From contig JAUWOY010000008.1 of NCBI GenBank assembly GCA_030611885.1, positions 1 through 64,000 of the forward strand: DNA of 64,000 nucleotides, written 5' to 3'. A program made the translations under genes and the position numbers. Within the stretch, counting starts at the first letter, position 1. Each line of letters opens with the position of its first letter. Shown here one piece after another: positions 19,201-27,190 of the stretch. Source of the DNA: Chloroflexota bacterium (GTDB lineage: Bacteria; Chloroflexota; Anaerolineae; VGOG01). Below the pieces are notes generated by a model. The model saw nothing but the letters and a program-made list of their open reading frames with translations. It was not told where the DNA came from and made no database searches.

Positions 19201-22200
19201 CGAACCCACGCTAAACACTACAGTTTTTACGGCAGATGTTATACCAATCGTAGCGGTGATGGTCGCCGTCCCAGGTTCCTGAGAAGTCAACGTGGCCGTG
19301 GCTATCCCATCGGTCGTGGTGGCGGTATCGCTGCTCAGATTACCTAAGCTGGTAGTGAAGGCCACCACCGTGTTATCGGACACGAGGTTACTGTACTGAT
19401 CCTTCACCGTGGCCGTGAGCGATGACGAGTAATCCACTGTCAGACTCGTCGGATTAGCCTCTAACGTCACCGTGTAGGGGAAGTCAGGCTCGAAGGCAAT
19501 GGCGGTCGTGGTAATTGCGGAACCCGACGCGGCTGTGATGATAGCCATACCCACCGTGTTCGACGCGGTCAAAACGGCCGTGGCCACTCCATCGGTGGTG
19601 GTCTTGGTAGTGGTATAGCTACCGAGCTCACCCAGGCTGGTAGTGAAGGTCACCACCGTGTTATTGGCCACATTGTTCTCGTGCCTGTCCGTCACCCTGG
19701 CCGAGAGCGTCGAGGTGTACCCAACGGTCAGACTGGTTGGACAGGCCAGGGTCACTGTATGGGGTGAGAGAGGCGTGAATTCGACTGTCGTGGTCACGAT
19801 AACGGTATCGGCTGTGGCCGTGATGGTAGCCGTACCCGCCTCGGTCCCCGAAGTCAGTGTGGCTGTAGCCACTCCATTGACCGTGGGCCTGGTGACGGTA
19901 TCGCTGCCCAGGCTCCCCCGGCTGGTCTCGAAGATTACATCCGTATCCACGGGATTCCCCACATAATCCGTGACCGTGGCGGTGAGGATGGATGTGTGTC
20001 CATCCACCTGGATACTGGCGGGGTTGGCCACCAGGTCCACATTCCAGACAACACCCCCCAGGACTACATAGGTAATTGTTATCAGAGAATCTGCCGTCAC
20101 CGTGATATTCGCTGTGCCTGAACTGCATTCCGATGTCAACGTCGCCGTAGCTACACCTTTAGCTACACCGCTACAGCCTGTGCTGCTGGTGATGCTGCGC
20201 GTCTCGGCAATGGGGTCGAGGTAGCCGAGACTCGTAGTAAAGGTCACTGTCTCGTTGCATAGGAGGTTCTCGCATGAATCCTCCACCGTAGCGGTGATGA
20301 TAGAGGTGTCAAGCTTAAGTGAAGCTGGAATGGCAACCGGCGCGCGGGTGACAGTTAGTCTACCACCATCATCAAGAGAGCCCGCTGTGACAGTGATGTT
20401 TGAGGTATCGTTGATCAAGTCTACGCTGCTCACCTTGTGAGTGCTGAAGACGTCCAGTTCCCACCCCAGCCTGCGGTAATCGCGCTTCTCAAGCTCCTCC
20501 AGTTCCTCTTGTTTGACACCCAATGAAGGGCAAAGCCAGCCCTCGATAGTCCCCGTTCCCACCTTGTAGCCATGAAGCTCCACACTGCCAGTGCCCGTCA
20601 CGATCTCGACAGCATCGTCGGGCAAGGTGTCCACCAGATCAGGGTCGGTGCCGGTGCATTTCAAGCACACATCCACCTGCTGAGGAGACACCAGCCCCAC
20701 CTGATTGCCATATTGATCGGTCACCGTGAACTGGAGGGTCTCGGTGTTACAGCAGGTGAGATTGATGTCGGGGGGAGTCATGACCAGAGTAGCCGGATCG
20801 CCGGCCGTAGTGGTGATCTGCCCGGTATTTGTAACCGCACTCCCTATGGCCGCGGCTTCAAACGTCGCCACCCCCGGCCGCGTCCCAGAGGTCGCCGTAG
20901 CCGTGGCCCGGCCCGCGCCGCCTGAGATAGTCGCGCCAGAGCGGAAGGCATCAATCTCGGTATCATCAGTTCCCGTAGTTTCTACTGTTACGGTTACATT
21001 GCGGGAGGCCAGGGTCAAGCCAGTGGTGATTACCCTCTCAACCCAATCATCGGTCCCTGACATGTCTATAACTCTGGTATATGCAGGGCTGTCAATAGTA
21101 ACAGTGACCGTACCTCTGTTGAGCCCCTGGTGGTAAATGAAGGAGACCGCCGTTCCTGTGAAGTTCCAGGACGCCCAGGCGCCTACCGTATCTGTATGGA
21201 TGTACGTGACCCCGACAGCAGTAGCTGAGGGCCATCCTGGTGCTGTCACCTTGATCGCATCTTCTGCCTCCACGTACTCATACGGCACCGAGGCCCTGAT
21301 GGAAGGGGTGATGGTGAAGCCCACCATGACGCCATCGGGCGTAGAGCCACCGAAACCGTCATCCACATCGGCAGTGAGGGTGGAGGTATATCCGCCAACC
21401 CCCATCTCATCGGGATCAGCCCTGACTGTCAGGGTGTAGACGTGCCGCCCAAAGGTGACGGCAGTCGTGTCGGTCACCACAGAGCAGCCAGTAACTACAA
21501 TGGTGGCTGTCTGGGTCGGCCCAGAAATCTGCTGCGAGGTAAGGGTTGTTGTGACCCAGCCATTGACTGTGGTTTGAGTAACCGGACTCACGCTGCCCAA
21601 GTTGGTAGTGAAAGTCACCACCGTGCCATCCTTTACTGGATTCTCACATATATCCGTCACTCTGGCGGTGGTGGTTGAGGTATAGGGGAAATCAGCAAGG
21701 AGATCCGTATTCTCGTCGGTGGCGTAGAGCAATGTCGGACTGACATTGACCGTCAGGGTATGGCAAGAACCCGCCAAGACGGTGAGGTTTAGCGTCCCGG
21801 TAACAGGATACCCACTGACCGTGCCGGTGATAGTTCCCGTTCCCGACATCCAGCCATGGACTTCCACACTCCCAACACCATCGGTGATCTCAACGGAGCT
21901 GGTGGGCAAGAAATCACCATAGGGCGTGCTGGTGAAGTCCACCGTCAGCGTCATAGGCACCACCGCCCCCACCACGTTGCTGTACTCATCGGTCACCGTG
22001 AACTGGAGGGTCTCGGTGGCACAGCAGGTGATGGAGATACCATCAGTGGGCGAGATGATCAAAGTGTGCGGAGGGCCAGCCGTGAGGGCGATGGACACTG
22101 TATCTGTCTTCACGCTGTCACCGTAGACTTCACAGCACTGCCTCCCCACAGCCGCGGCCTCAACCGACAATACCCCCGCCTTCGTCCCTGCGGTCAGCAC

Positions 22201-23646
22201 GGCCGTAGCTTCGCCTATGCCTCCTGAGGTACGCGTGCCAGAGCGGAAGGCGTCTACGTAGACGCGCTTGTCCGTGGCCCCTACGGTTCCCGTAATCCCA
22301 GCTACCTCCACCGTTATAACGTGCGACCCGAAGATTAAGGTGTCCGTGATAACGTGCTCAACTTGATATTGCTCTGATGAGAGAGAGGCATACATGTCAA
22401 TGGTGATGGGCAAGCCGCTATCAACGGTGACAGTGGCTACACCAGCATCAGACAACTTGGGATAAATCAAGGAAACCGCCGTTCCCGTAAAGTCCCAACT
22501 TGCGGTAAGTCTTGCGGTATTAGTGTATATCGCGTACCCGCCATGATGACTCGCGGTATCGCTGATGGCCCACCCACCCGTTATCACCTCGGTTGGGTCT
22601 TCCCCTTCCACCAACTCGTATGGCAGGGTGATCCAGGCACCGTTCTCATCGGTCGCCACGAAGCCAACCATGGTGCAGTCGGGCACATACTCGCCAACAA
22701 ACTGATCCTCCACTACAGCTGTAAGGGTAGTGGTAGAAACCCCATTAGCCACAATCTGGAAAGGACTGGCCGTGACCGTCACGGTGGCAGGCACGCTCGC
22801 CGTCATCCTAACCGACGTTATCTCAGTTATCATGGAGGAGATAGAGAGGTCACCGACAATAGCGGTCACCGTAGCGTCTTTCGATTCGCATGACAAATCT
22901 ATCGAGGTCAGAGTAGCCGTGCCCTCGCCATTTTCATCCGTCGTATCCCCACAGCGGAAGGCATCAATCCAAATGCAGTTGCCGCCGGGGCATGCGGGTT
23001 CGGGGTCGGCCAGCCTCACGGTTACGGTGTGTTGTGACTCGGGATCCAAACCAGTAGCTATCACCCTCTCTGCTGCCGTCGTGGTGCCGTCGCACATGGG
23101 CACAGTAATAGGGTCACGGCCATCCACCTGGACTTCTGCAACGCCGCCATCGTGGTCTTTAATATGCAACATAGAAATCGCGGTGGCCTGGAAAGTCCAG
23201 CTCAAAACGGCGTTGGGGTCCGAGGTGCCACACGCCCGGACAACCTGCCCTCCTCCGCTAGCCAAAGCGAGGGTCTCCGTATGCCAACGAGCTTGCGCCA
23301 CGTCTGACTTACTCACCGCCTCGTCTTCCGCTTCCGTGTAGCAGTATGGGTCAATGGTGCCCAGGCTGGTGGTAAAAGCGACAAAGGCCCCAGGCAGCGC
23401 ATTGCAACCCGAATATACCTTAGCTACAATGGTTGAAGTGGAGGCGCCATCAGCCCGGATCTCGCCCGGAGAGGCATCCATCTCTTTTACGTAAGGCTCA
23501 CTAGCAGCCAGCGCGCCGCCGCCACTCTCCCCTATTTCCTCCCTGGCAGCCACTGGCCCTACTCCGGCCAGCATGCTCATCACCAGCACCAGACCAAAAA
23601 TACCAACGATTATACTCAGCACGATTTTCGCCAGTTTTGCTGTCAT
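16294..23646 (-). CDS. Giant secreted protein with tandem bacterial Ig-like (Big_1/invasin-type) domains
   Basis: The 2450-residue product starts with a signal peptide or anchor (residues about 5-35). The first 1000 residues alternate Ig-like repeats with three copies of a module containing W-x-F-x-G-T-A-V-S, a VD-G turn and a terminal DAFR-S-G. From about residue 1080 there are some fourteen tandem Ig-like repeats of about 95 residues. Each has the pattern TATVKDQYDN, TVVTFTTSLG, GVATATLTS and GTATITAT, as in invasin/intimin domains. The protein ends in KIYLPTILKAY, a tail shared with two neighbouring secreted proteins. It is probably a cell-surface fibre or adhesin. Residues about 1043-1068 resemble threonyl-tRNA synthetase, an odd in-frame insertion. 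Confidence 0.88.
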   Translation of the reverse strand: MTAKLAKIVLSIIVGIFGLVLVMSMLAGVGPVAAREEIGESGGGALAASEPYVKEMDASPGEIRADGASTSTIVAKVYSGCNALPGAFVAFTTSLGTIDPYCYTEAEDEAVSKSDVAQARWHTETLALASGGGQVVRACGTSDPNAVLSWTFQATAISMLHIKDHDGGVAEVQVDGRDPITVPMCDGTTTAAERVIATGLDPESQHTVTVRLADPEPACPGGNCIWIDAFRCGDTTDENGEGTATLTSIDLSCESKDATVTAIVGDLSISSMITEITSVRMTASVPATVTVTASPFQIVANGVSTTTLTAVVEDQFVGEYVPDCTMVGFVATDENGAWITLPYELVEGEDPTEVITGGWAISDTASHHGGYAIYTNTARLTASWDFTGTAVSLIYPKLSDAGVATVTVDSGLPITIDMYASLSSEQYQVEHVITDTLIFGSHVITVEVAGITGTVGATDKRVYVDAFRSGTRTSGGIGEATAVLTAGTKAGVLSVEAAAVGRQCCEVYGDSVKTDTVSIALTAGPPHTLIISPTDGISITCCATETLQFTVTDEYSNVVGAVVPMTLTVDFTSTPYGDFLPTSSVEITDGVGSVEVHGWMSGTGTITGTVSGYPVTGTLNLTVLAGSCHTLTVNVSPTLLYATDENTDLLADFPYTSTTTARVTDICENPVKDGTVVTFTTNLGSVSPVTQTTVNGWVTTTLTSQQISGPTQTATIVVTGCSVVTDTTAVTFGRHVYTLTVRADPDEMGVGGYTSTLTADVDDGFGGSTPDGVMVGFTITPSIRASVPYEYVEAEDAIKVTAPGWPSATAVGVTYIHTDTVGAWASWNFTGTAVSFIYHQGLNRGTVTVTIDSPAYTRVIDMSGTDDWVERVITTGLTLASRNVTVTVETTGTDDTEIDAFRSGATISGGAGRATATATSGTRPGVATFEAAAIGSAVTNTGQITTTAGDPATLVMTPPDINLTCCNTETLQFTVTDQYGNQVGLVSPQQVDVCLKCTGTDPDLVDTLPDDAVEIVTGTGSVELHGYKVGTGTIEGWLCPSLGVKQEELEELEKRDYRRLGWELDVFSTHKVSSVDLINDTSNITVTAGSLDDGGRLTVTRAPVAIPASLKLDTSIITATVEDSCENLLCNETVTFTTSLGYLDPIAETRSITSSTGCSGVAKGVATATLTSECSSGTANITVTADSLITITYVVLGGVVWNVDLVANPASIQVDGHTSILTATVTDYVGNPVDTDVIFETSRGSLGSDTVTRPTVNGVATATLTSGTEAGTATITATADTVIVTTTVEFTPLSPHTVTLACPTSLTVGYTSTLSARVTDRHENNVANNTVVTFTTSLGELGSYTTTKTTTDGVATAVLTASNTVGMAIITAASGSAITTTAIAFEPDFPYTVTLEANPTSLTVDYSSSLTATVKDQYSNLVSDNTVVAFTTSLGNLSSDTATTTDGIATATLTSQEPGTATITATIGITSAVKTVVFSVGSPATVALVADPPSLIAGGASTLSVTVTDQYDNLVGPTVVTFTTSLGSLGSDTGLTIGGVVTTVLTSGTEAGTAFITATADSKVGMATVEFMPLSPYTVTLVADLTEPTVGETSSLTATVKDQYDNLVGPTVVTFTTSFDSLSSETITKTTSSGVATTTLTSQKSGTATITATIGMTSAIETVVFSAGSPAIVTLEADPESIWVGSYTSTLTVTVTDQYTNPVANNTVVTFTTSLGNLGSDTGITIGGVVTTVLTSETEVGTAIITAASDSQVATTTVEFKPGSPYTLTLVARPMTLTVGESSTLTATVKDQYDNNVADRTVVTFTTSLGEVGSTEVTKTTTSGVATAELTSQVPGTATVTVTADPVSDTVDVTFEPGLPYTVTLEANPTSILVGGFTSTLTVTVKDQYDNNVADETSVLFETSLGSLGSVTVTKFTANGVATATLTSGETAGTAVVTATSDSKYGTANVTFNPDLPYTMTVEAYPTSILIGGFTSDIAATVRDQYDNLVAYGTAVFFETSLGSLGSVTVTKYTADGVATATLTSDLIIGTANITATSGSAEGQTQVIFIVGAPYTITVESWPPTIEVGGSTATITATVTDVGGYPVADDTPVVFTTDFASLGSSTATKYTTDGVAVATLTSGTTPGVAHITATADSKFDTATVKVAAGPPFSIDVTADPTHIPIGGATSLITATVKDRYGNNVTNGTNVDFITTLGSVSPPSDATDEGMAVTTLTSKETTGTATVMAISGPAEGSVDVIFTVGLPFYISVVADPLNIALNGHTSNIQATVKDIGGNYVADGTEVTFSTNLGILGSDTVIKTTTSGVAEAVLTSETTAGTAVITATADSHYHTTKVVFSPDPPHNVTVTADPMAIPANGVSTSTVWATVIDQYGNMVADGITCYFSTTLGGVWPPLDTTLNGVAETTLTSSETPGLAAVTATCEGIPDTIYVSFYVPAFKIYLPTILKAY
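16330..20410 (-). repeat. About fourteen tandem Ig-like domain repeats (285 bp period)
   Basis: The DNA encoding the C-terminal half of the giant protein is a diverged tandem array with a period near 285 bases. Adjacent copies in the 18.2-19.2 kb part share long nearly identical stretches, suggesting recent duplication or gene conversion. Confidence 0.85.
20441..20515 (-). other. thrS-derived segment inside the giant gene
   Basis: The encoded segment EKRDYRRLGWELDVFSTH closely matches EKRDHRRLGRELDLFSIH of the threonyl-tRNA synthetase at 61-63 kb. At DNA level, 20442-20497 and 62404-62459 agree at about 48 of 56 positions by my count. A second short match (CTCCAG-T/C-TCCTCTTG) follows after a deletion. 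Confidence 0.8.
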
Positions 23647-23697
23647 CGGACCATTACCTCCTTCGTGGATTCCTCTGCCGTGGCGTTCTTGCTAAAA

Positions 23698-25482
23698 TTA
23701 GGGACTATAGTTCCTGAAGAGCAAAGGCAGGTAGTTTCTCCAGCACTGCGAGGGATAGTTAACGGTTGCGGTGATCGTTTTCGGGTTGTTCACGTGATTG
23801 GTCATGGTGCTGGTGGCGGTGATGGGCGCGGTATAAAGGCCATAATCTGGCAGGCTGCCTTTATCTATGGAAACCGTTACCCAAGATGGTGTGTAGCCCT
23901 CACAGCGGCTGATGGAAAGCCAGGGAGCTGTCGCTGTGACGCTCCACGTGGAACAGCTCGTATTCGGATTGGTGATCTTCCGCGACGGGGGAGCACAACC
24001 ATCACAGACGAGGAAGTAAAAGGGATCATCATATTCTACTTCAAGGTAATGGGTCGTTGTCATCACAGCGGCGCTGGCATCAATGCGTCCGTAGCCGAAG
24101 TAGTCATCTCTGCCTGGTGTGTCTTCTGCAGGATCACCGACCTGGTCAACAGCAGTGGACTCAATGATGCTCTCCACCTCGTCGGGTGTCAAATAGGGGT
24201 TAACCGACCAGATCAGCGCTGCCAGCCCCGAGACGTGGGGGACGGCCGCATGAGTGCTAGAGAGCGTCCCGTAGCCGCACTTCCATTCACCTAATACGGA
24301 CCTACAAAAGACACCCAAGATACCAACTCCAGCTCCAGGTGCGGCGACGTCCACCTTGTCATTGTGAGTTGAGAACTCAGGGTGCCCATCGTCAGGGTCA
24401 GTGGCAGCGACGGAAAAAACGTGATCAAGAGCCGCTGGATATTTATAGGAGCTATCGAAAGTATCCCCGGCGGCGGCAACAACAAGAGCACCCTTGGAGT
24501 GAGCATAGTTTACGGCGGTCTGCAGCGGCTGGGGGTTGATGTCGGGGTTAAGTGTCCAGCTCAGATTTATGATCTTTGCCCCATTATCAACGGCGTATTC
24601 GATCCCGCCCGCTGTATGCCAATGGTAGGAGACACCCCATTTATCAAACACTTTGATGGGCATGATCTCAGCCCCCCAGGATACTCCTGCCATCCCATCA
24701 CCGTTGTTTGTCATGGCCGCAGCGATGCTGCTCATAAAAGTACCAAGCCACAAGTCGTCTTGAGGTTCGGGGGGAGGTTCGCCAGGCTCAGGCCAATTGA
24801 CAAAATTCCAGCCATGCACATCGTCTATGTAGCCATTCCCATCGTCATCAATCCCATTGCCCGCTATCTCGCCTGTGTTTGTCCATATCTTATCCTTTAA
24901 CTCAGGGTGTGTAAGATCAACGCCTGAGTCAACAAAGGCGATAATTACCCTGTCGCTGCCAGTGGTTATGTCCCAGGCGGCGGGGGCTTCAATCTTGGGA
25001 AGGTTCCACTGCCCATCATAACTCGGATCATTGGGAATGACATCCGGAGCGCGAAGGCTATAATCGGGCCCGGCCGCGATAGCATCTGCAATCTGAACGA
25101 CGTAATTGGGCTCGGCGTACTCCACCAGAGGGCTACGCTTTAGGTCCTCTGCCTTCTCTAGCTCGCGGCCCTGGGGCACGGACAGCAGCCTGAGGCCCAG
25201 GTTGTCCATCTCATCCAGAATGCTTATATCCTCAGCGAGGAGCAAAGACTGCACACCAGCTTGTGGAATGCCCTCTTTGAACTTGACAATGATCTCGCCC
25301 GCCTTGAATTCCATCGCGCCACGCCCCCCCTTCATCCCCCCCAACATTGGGGGGGAAAGAGGGGGGGCTGGGTCGGTCGTCCTCGGCATTGGCTCTTCGG
25401 CGAAAGCAAGGCAGGGGAGAAGGAGCACAAGGACAACCAAGAGAAAATGTAAAATACTTTTAATCGTTGGTGCACCCTTCAT
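23698..25482 (-). CDS. Secreted subtilase-like (S8) protein lacking catalytic residues
   Basis: A signal peptide (residues 8-28, LHFLLVVLVLLLPCLAFA) is followed by a propeptide-like region and an S8 fold. The ATG at 25482 follows GGAGGG and fits the signal peptide. The Asp motif IIAFVDSGVDLTHPEL (Asp185) is intact. The His motif HGTHVAG is LGTFMSS (Leu246). The oxyanion Asn in AAAGN is Asp340. The Ser of GTSMAAPH is His411 in STHAAVPHVSG. It is therefore probably a catalytically dead pseudoprotease, perhaps a binding or surface protein. A beta-sandwich follows, and the chain ends NYLPLLFRNYSP, the tail shared with neighbours. Residues 40-55 derive from a GC palindrome. Confidence 0.85.
   Translation of the reverse strand: MKGAPTIKSILHFLLVVLVLLLPCLAFAEEPMPRTTDPAPPLSPPMLGGMKGGRGAMEFKAGEIIVKFKEGIPQAGVQSLLLAEDISILDEMDNLGLRLLSVPQGRELEKAEDLKRSPLVEYAEPNYVVQIADAIAAGPDYSLRAPDVIPNDPSYDGQWNLPKIEAPAAWDITTGSDRVIIAFVDSGVDLTHPELKDKIWTNTGEIAGNGIDDDGNGYIDDVHGWNFVNWPEPGEPPPEPQDDLWLGTFMSSIAAAMTNNGDGMAGVSWGAEIMPIKVFDKWGVSYHWHTAGGIEYAVDNGAKIINLSWTLNPDINPQPLQTAVNYAHSKGALVVAAAGDTFDSSYKYPAALDHVFSVAATDPDDGHPEFSTHNDKVDVAAPGAGVGILGVFCRSVLGEWKCGYGTLSSTHAAVPHVSGLAALIWSVNPYLTPDEVESIIESTAVDQVGDPAEDTPGRDDYFGYGRIDASAAVMTTTHYLEVEYDDPFYFLVCDGCAPPSRKITNPNTSCSTWSVTATAPWLSISRCEGYTPSWVTVSIDKGSLPDYGLYTAPITATSTMTNHVNNPKTITATVNYPSQCWRNYLPLLFRNYSP
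25321..25372. repeat. GC-rich palindromic element inside the subtilase-like gene
   Basis: Seven Cs, AACATT and seven Gs form a perfect hairpin flanked by further C- and G-runs. It is translated as PPLSPPMLGGMKGGRG between signal peptide and propeptide. A related copy lies at 42.7 kb. Confidence 0.75.
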
Positions 25483-25553
25483 CGGCTCTTTCCCTCCACA
25501 TAAGCCGTCTACTGGAAGTTTCTCTGCCAGCCCTCTCTTTGCCTGCACCTAAA

Positions 25554-25582
25554 ATGATACCACAAGATACCATTTGTGTCAA
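25554..25582 (-). promoter_or_regulatory. Promoter of the subtilase-like gene
   Basis: On the minus strand TTGACA and TATCAT are separated by exactly 17 bases, about 70 bases before the ATG. Confidence 0.65.
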
Positions 25583-25660
25583 CAATTCACTAATCGTGTC
25601 CCTGGCCCAGTACTCATACCAAGAAAGCAATAGTTTGTTTCAGTAAGTTGATGCAACCAG

Positions 25661-25928
25661 ATTGGGGCATCGTTTCATTTGACCTCAAAGCAGCTAGAGA
25701 TCGGTTTACACTTTCGGCCTCCAGCAACGCTTAATTGGCAAGGCTAGCGCCGGCTGAGTAGGCTCGGAGCGCAGCGGAGAGACGTATCGAAGCCAAGCGG
25801 GTTGGATGGGCAAAGCCGCTCGCTTGATTTCGATACGCTTTGCTACTCAATCGGCGCTCGCTCCGGCGATTACAGGCAAGAAAGTGTAAAGGTGCTATTT
25901 TACTTACTTGAAACGATGCCCAGATTGG
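25661..25928. repeat. MITE-like nested inverted repeat
   Basis: The outer arms TGGGGCATCGTTTCA and TGAAACGATGCCCA, and the inner arms TTACACTTTC and GAAAGTGTAA, flank a third imperfect inverted pair. That pair is made of CGCCGGCTGAGTAG with CTACTCAATCGGCG and CGTATCGAAG with TTTCGATACG. No reading frame of note is inside. The element fills most of the 460-base gap between two secreted-protein genes. Confidence 0.6.
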
Positions 25929-25932
25929 ACAA

Positions 25933-25961
25933 GGGGGGGAGTAGGTTCCCTACTCCCCCCC
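25933..25961. terminator. Hairpin terminator
   Basis: A perfect 13-bp stem GGGGGGGAGTAGG/CCTACTCCCCCCC closes a TTC loop just beyond the stop of the 26-27 kb secreted-protein gene. It lacks a clear T-run. Confidence 0.55.
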
Positions 25962-26011
25962 ACATAAGCTTTATCCACTTAAGCTGCCCCCTTCACTACC
26001 AGCTACATAGC

Positions 26012-27157
26012 CTAAGGTTGACTCTTGAGTGTCAAGGGCAAATAGACTCCATACCAAACCGACCAATTTTCAATACCGTCAACGAACCCATCCTTCACGA
26101 CGTGAGTTCTATACGGGCCTGGGGGAAAACCAGTCACATAATAATAGGTTACACTGATGGCCTTCGTCCCTGATCCGGTAAGAGGTATCCTTGGACTCTC
26201 ATAGAAACCGGTATGACCTTCATAGGCATCTATCCCTACTTCTGCTTCCACATCGGAGTAGTCGAAAATCGCCCAGACGGTCCGAGTGCCCTCAATGAAC
26301 TCTGTCTCTGATGGCCCCTCAGGTGAAATGCTCATGCGAAGGTTCTTGATTTCGCCTGGCCCACCCGGACGCACGTGCCACAGTTTGGACTTGATGAGCA
26401 GGCTCCCTGAATATATATTGGCTGTATAGTTTCCGGCGGGAATGGCACCATAGCTGTGAGTTAGGGTGATGCACTTAGTGTCCGACCCTGTGAATGAGTG
26501 AGTAGCATCATACAAAATAACCTCATTCCAAAAGCGATCAATTCCAACGCAGCTTCCGTCGCAGGAATTCGTTTGACTGATCACTTTCACGGTTATGGTA
26601 TGCAGCTCAGAACTCAAACCGCTAGCTATTACCCTCTCCGCTTTCGTCGTAGTAGCAGCGCACATGTCCACGGTGATGGGCGTGCCGCCATCCACCTGCA
26701 CCTCGGCAACGCCGCCATCGGTATCTTTAACATACGACATTAAAATCGTGTCTGCCCTGAAGGTCGAGGTTAACGTGGCGTTGGGGCTTACCGTGCCACA
26801 CGCTTTGACGTATTGCTCTCCGTAAGCCTCAGACCAGGTCTCAGTGATCCAACCGGATGACTTTATCACCGAAGAGTGTTCCGCCTCCACACTGAACTTA
26901 GGGCCGTCGACCTTGATTTTCATCTCTTCCCCGTGCATATCGGAGTAGTCGAAGGCCAAATATACAGTCTCCGTGTCAGCAGGGAAGAGGACTATATCGT
27001 CGCCTTCGCATGAGTCACTCATGTGAAGGTTCGTGATCATGCCTTGCTCGTTGGTTGCAAGGGAACTCTCGACCTTCGCGCCTACCGCTCCTATCAGCAC
27101 CACAGTAAACACCAGTGCCACGACAGCGGCTACCACTGCTTCTCTTTTCACTTTCAT
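26012..27157 (-). CDS. Secreted protein with repeated surface domains and YLP tail
   Basis: The 381-residue product starts with a signal peptide (residues 8-28) and an AAAGGAG site precedes the ATG. Residues about 40-90 and 265-370 are two copies of a domain found also in the next two secreted proteins (pattern HMSD...FP..T..VYLAFDYSDM). The middle (about 130-215) is the VD-G/DAFR-like module seen three times in the giant protein; it shares GGVAEVQVDG and AERVIA exactly with the giant protein's first copy. It ends GVYLPLTLKSQP. The function is unknown; a cell-surface role is likely. Confidence 0.8.
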   Translation of the reverse strand: MKVKREAVVAAVVALVFTVVLIGAVGAKVESSLATNEQGMITNLHMSDSCEGDDIVLFPADTETVYLAFDYSDMHGEEMKIKVDGPKFSVEAEHSSVIKSSGWITETWSEAYGEQYVKACGTVSPNATLTSTFRADTILMSYVKDTDGGVAEVQVDGGTPITVDMCAATTTKAERVIASGLSSELHTITVKVISQTNSCDGSCVGIDRFWNEVILYDATHSFTGSDTKCITLTHSYGAIPAGNYTANIYSGSLLIKSKLWHVRPGGPGEIKNLRMSISPEGPSETEFIEGTRTVWAIFDYSDVEAEVGIDAYEGHTGFYESPRIPLTGSGTKAISVTYYYVTGFPPGPYRTHVVKDGFVDGIENWSVWYGVYLPLTLKSQP

Positions 27158-27190
27158 TTTTGAGACTCCTTTCGTTTTGTTAGTCGAATT

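Noticed and set aside
16330-20410. CRISPR-like regular repetition
   Set aside because: The period is near 285 bases, the repeats are diverged coding domains, and there are no short identical repeats with unique spacers.
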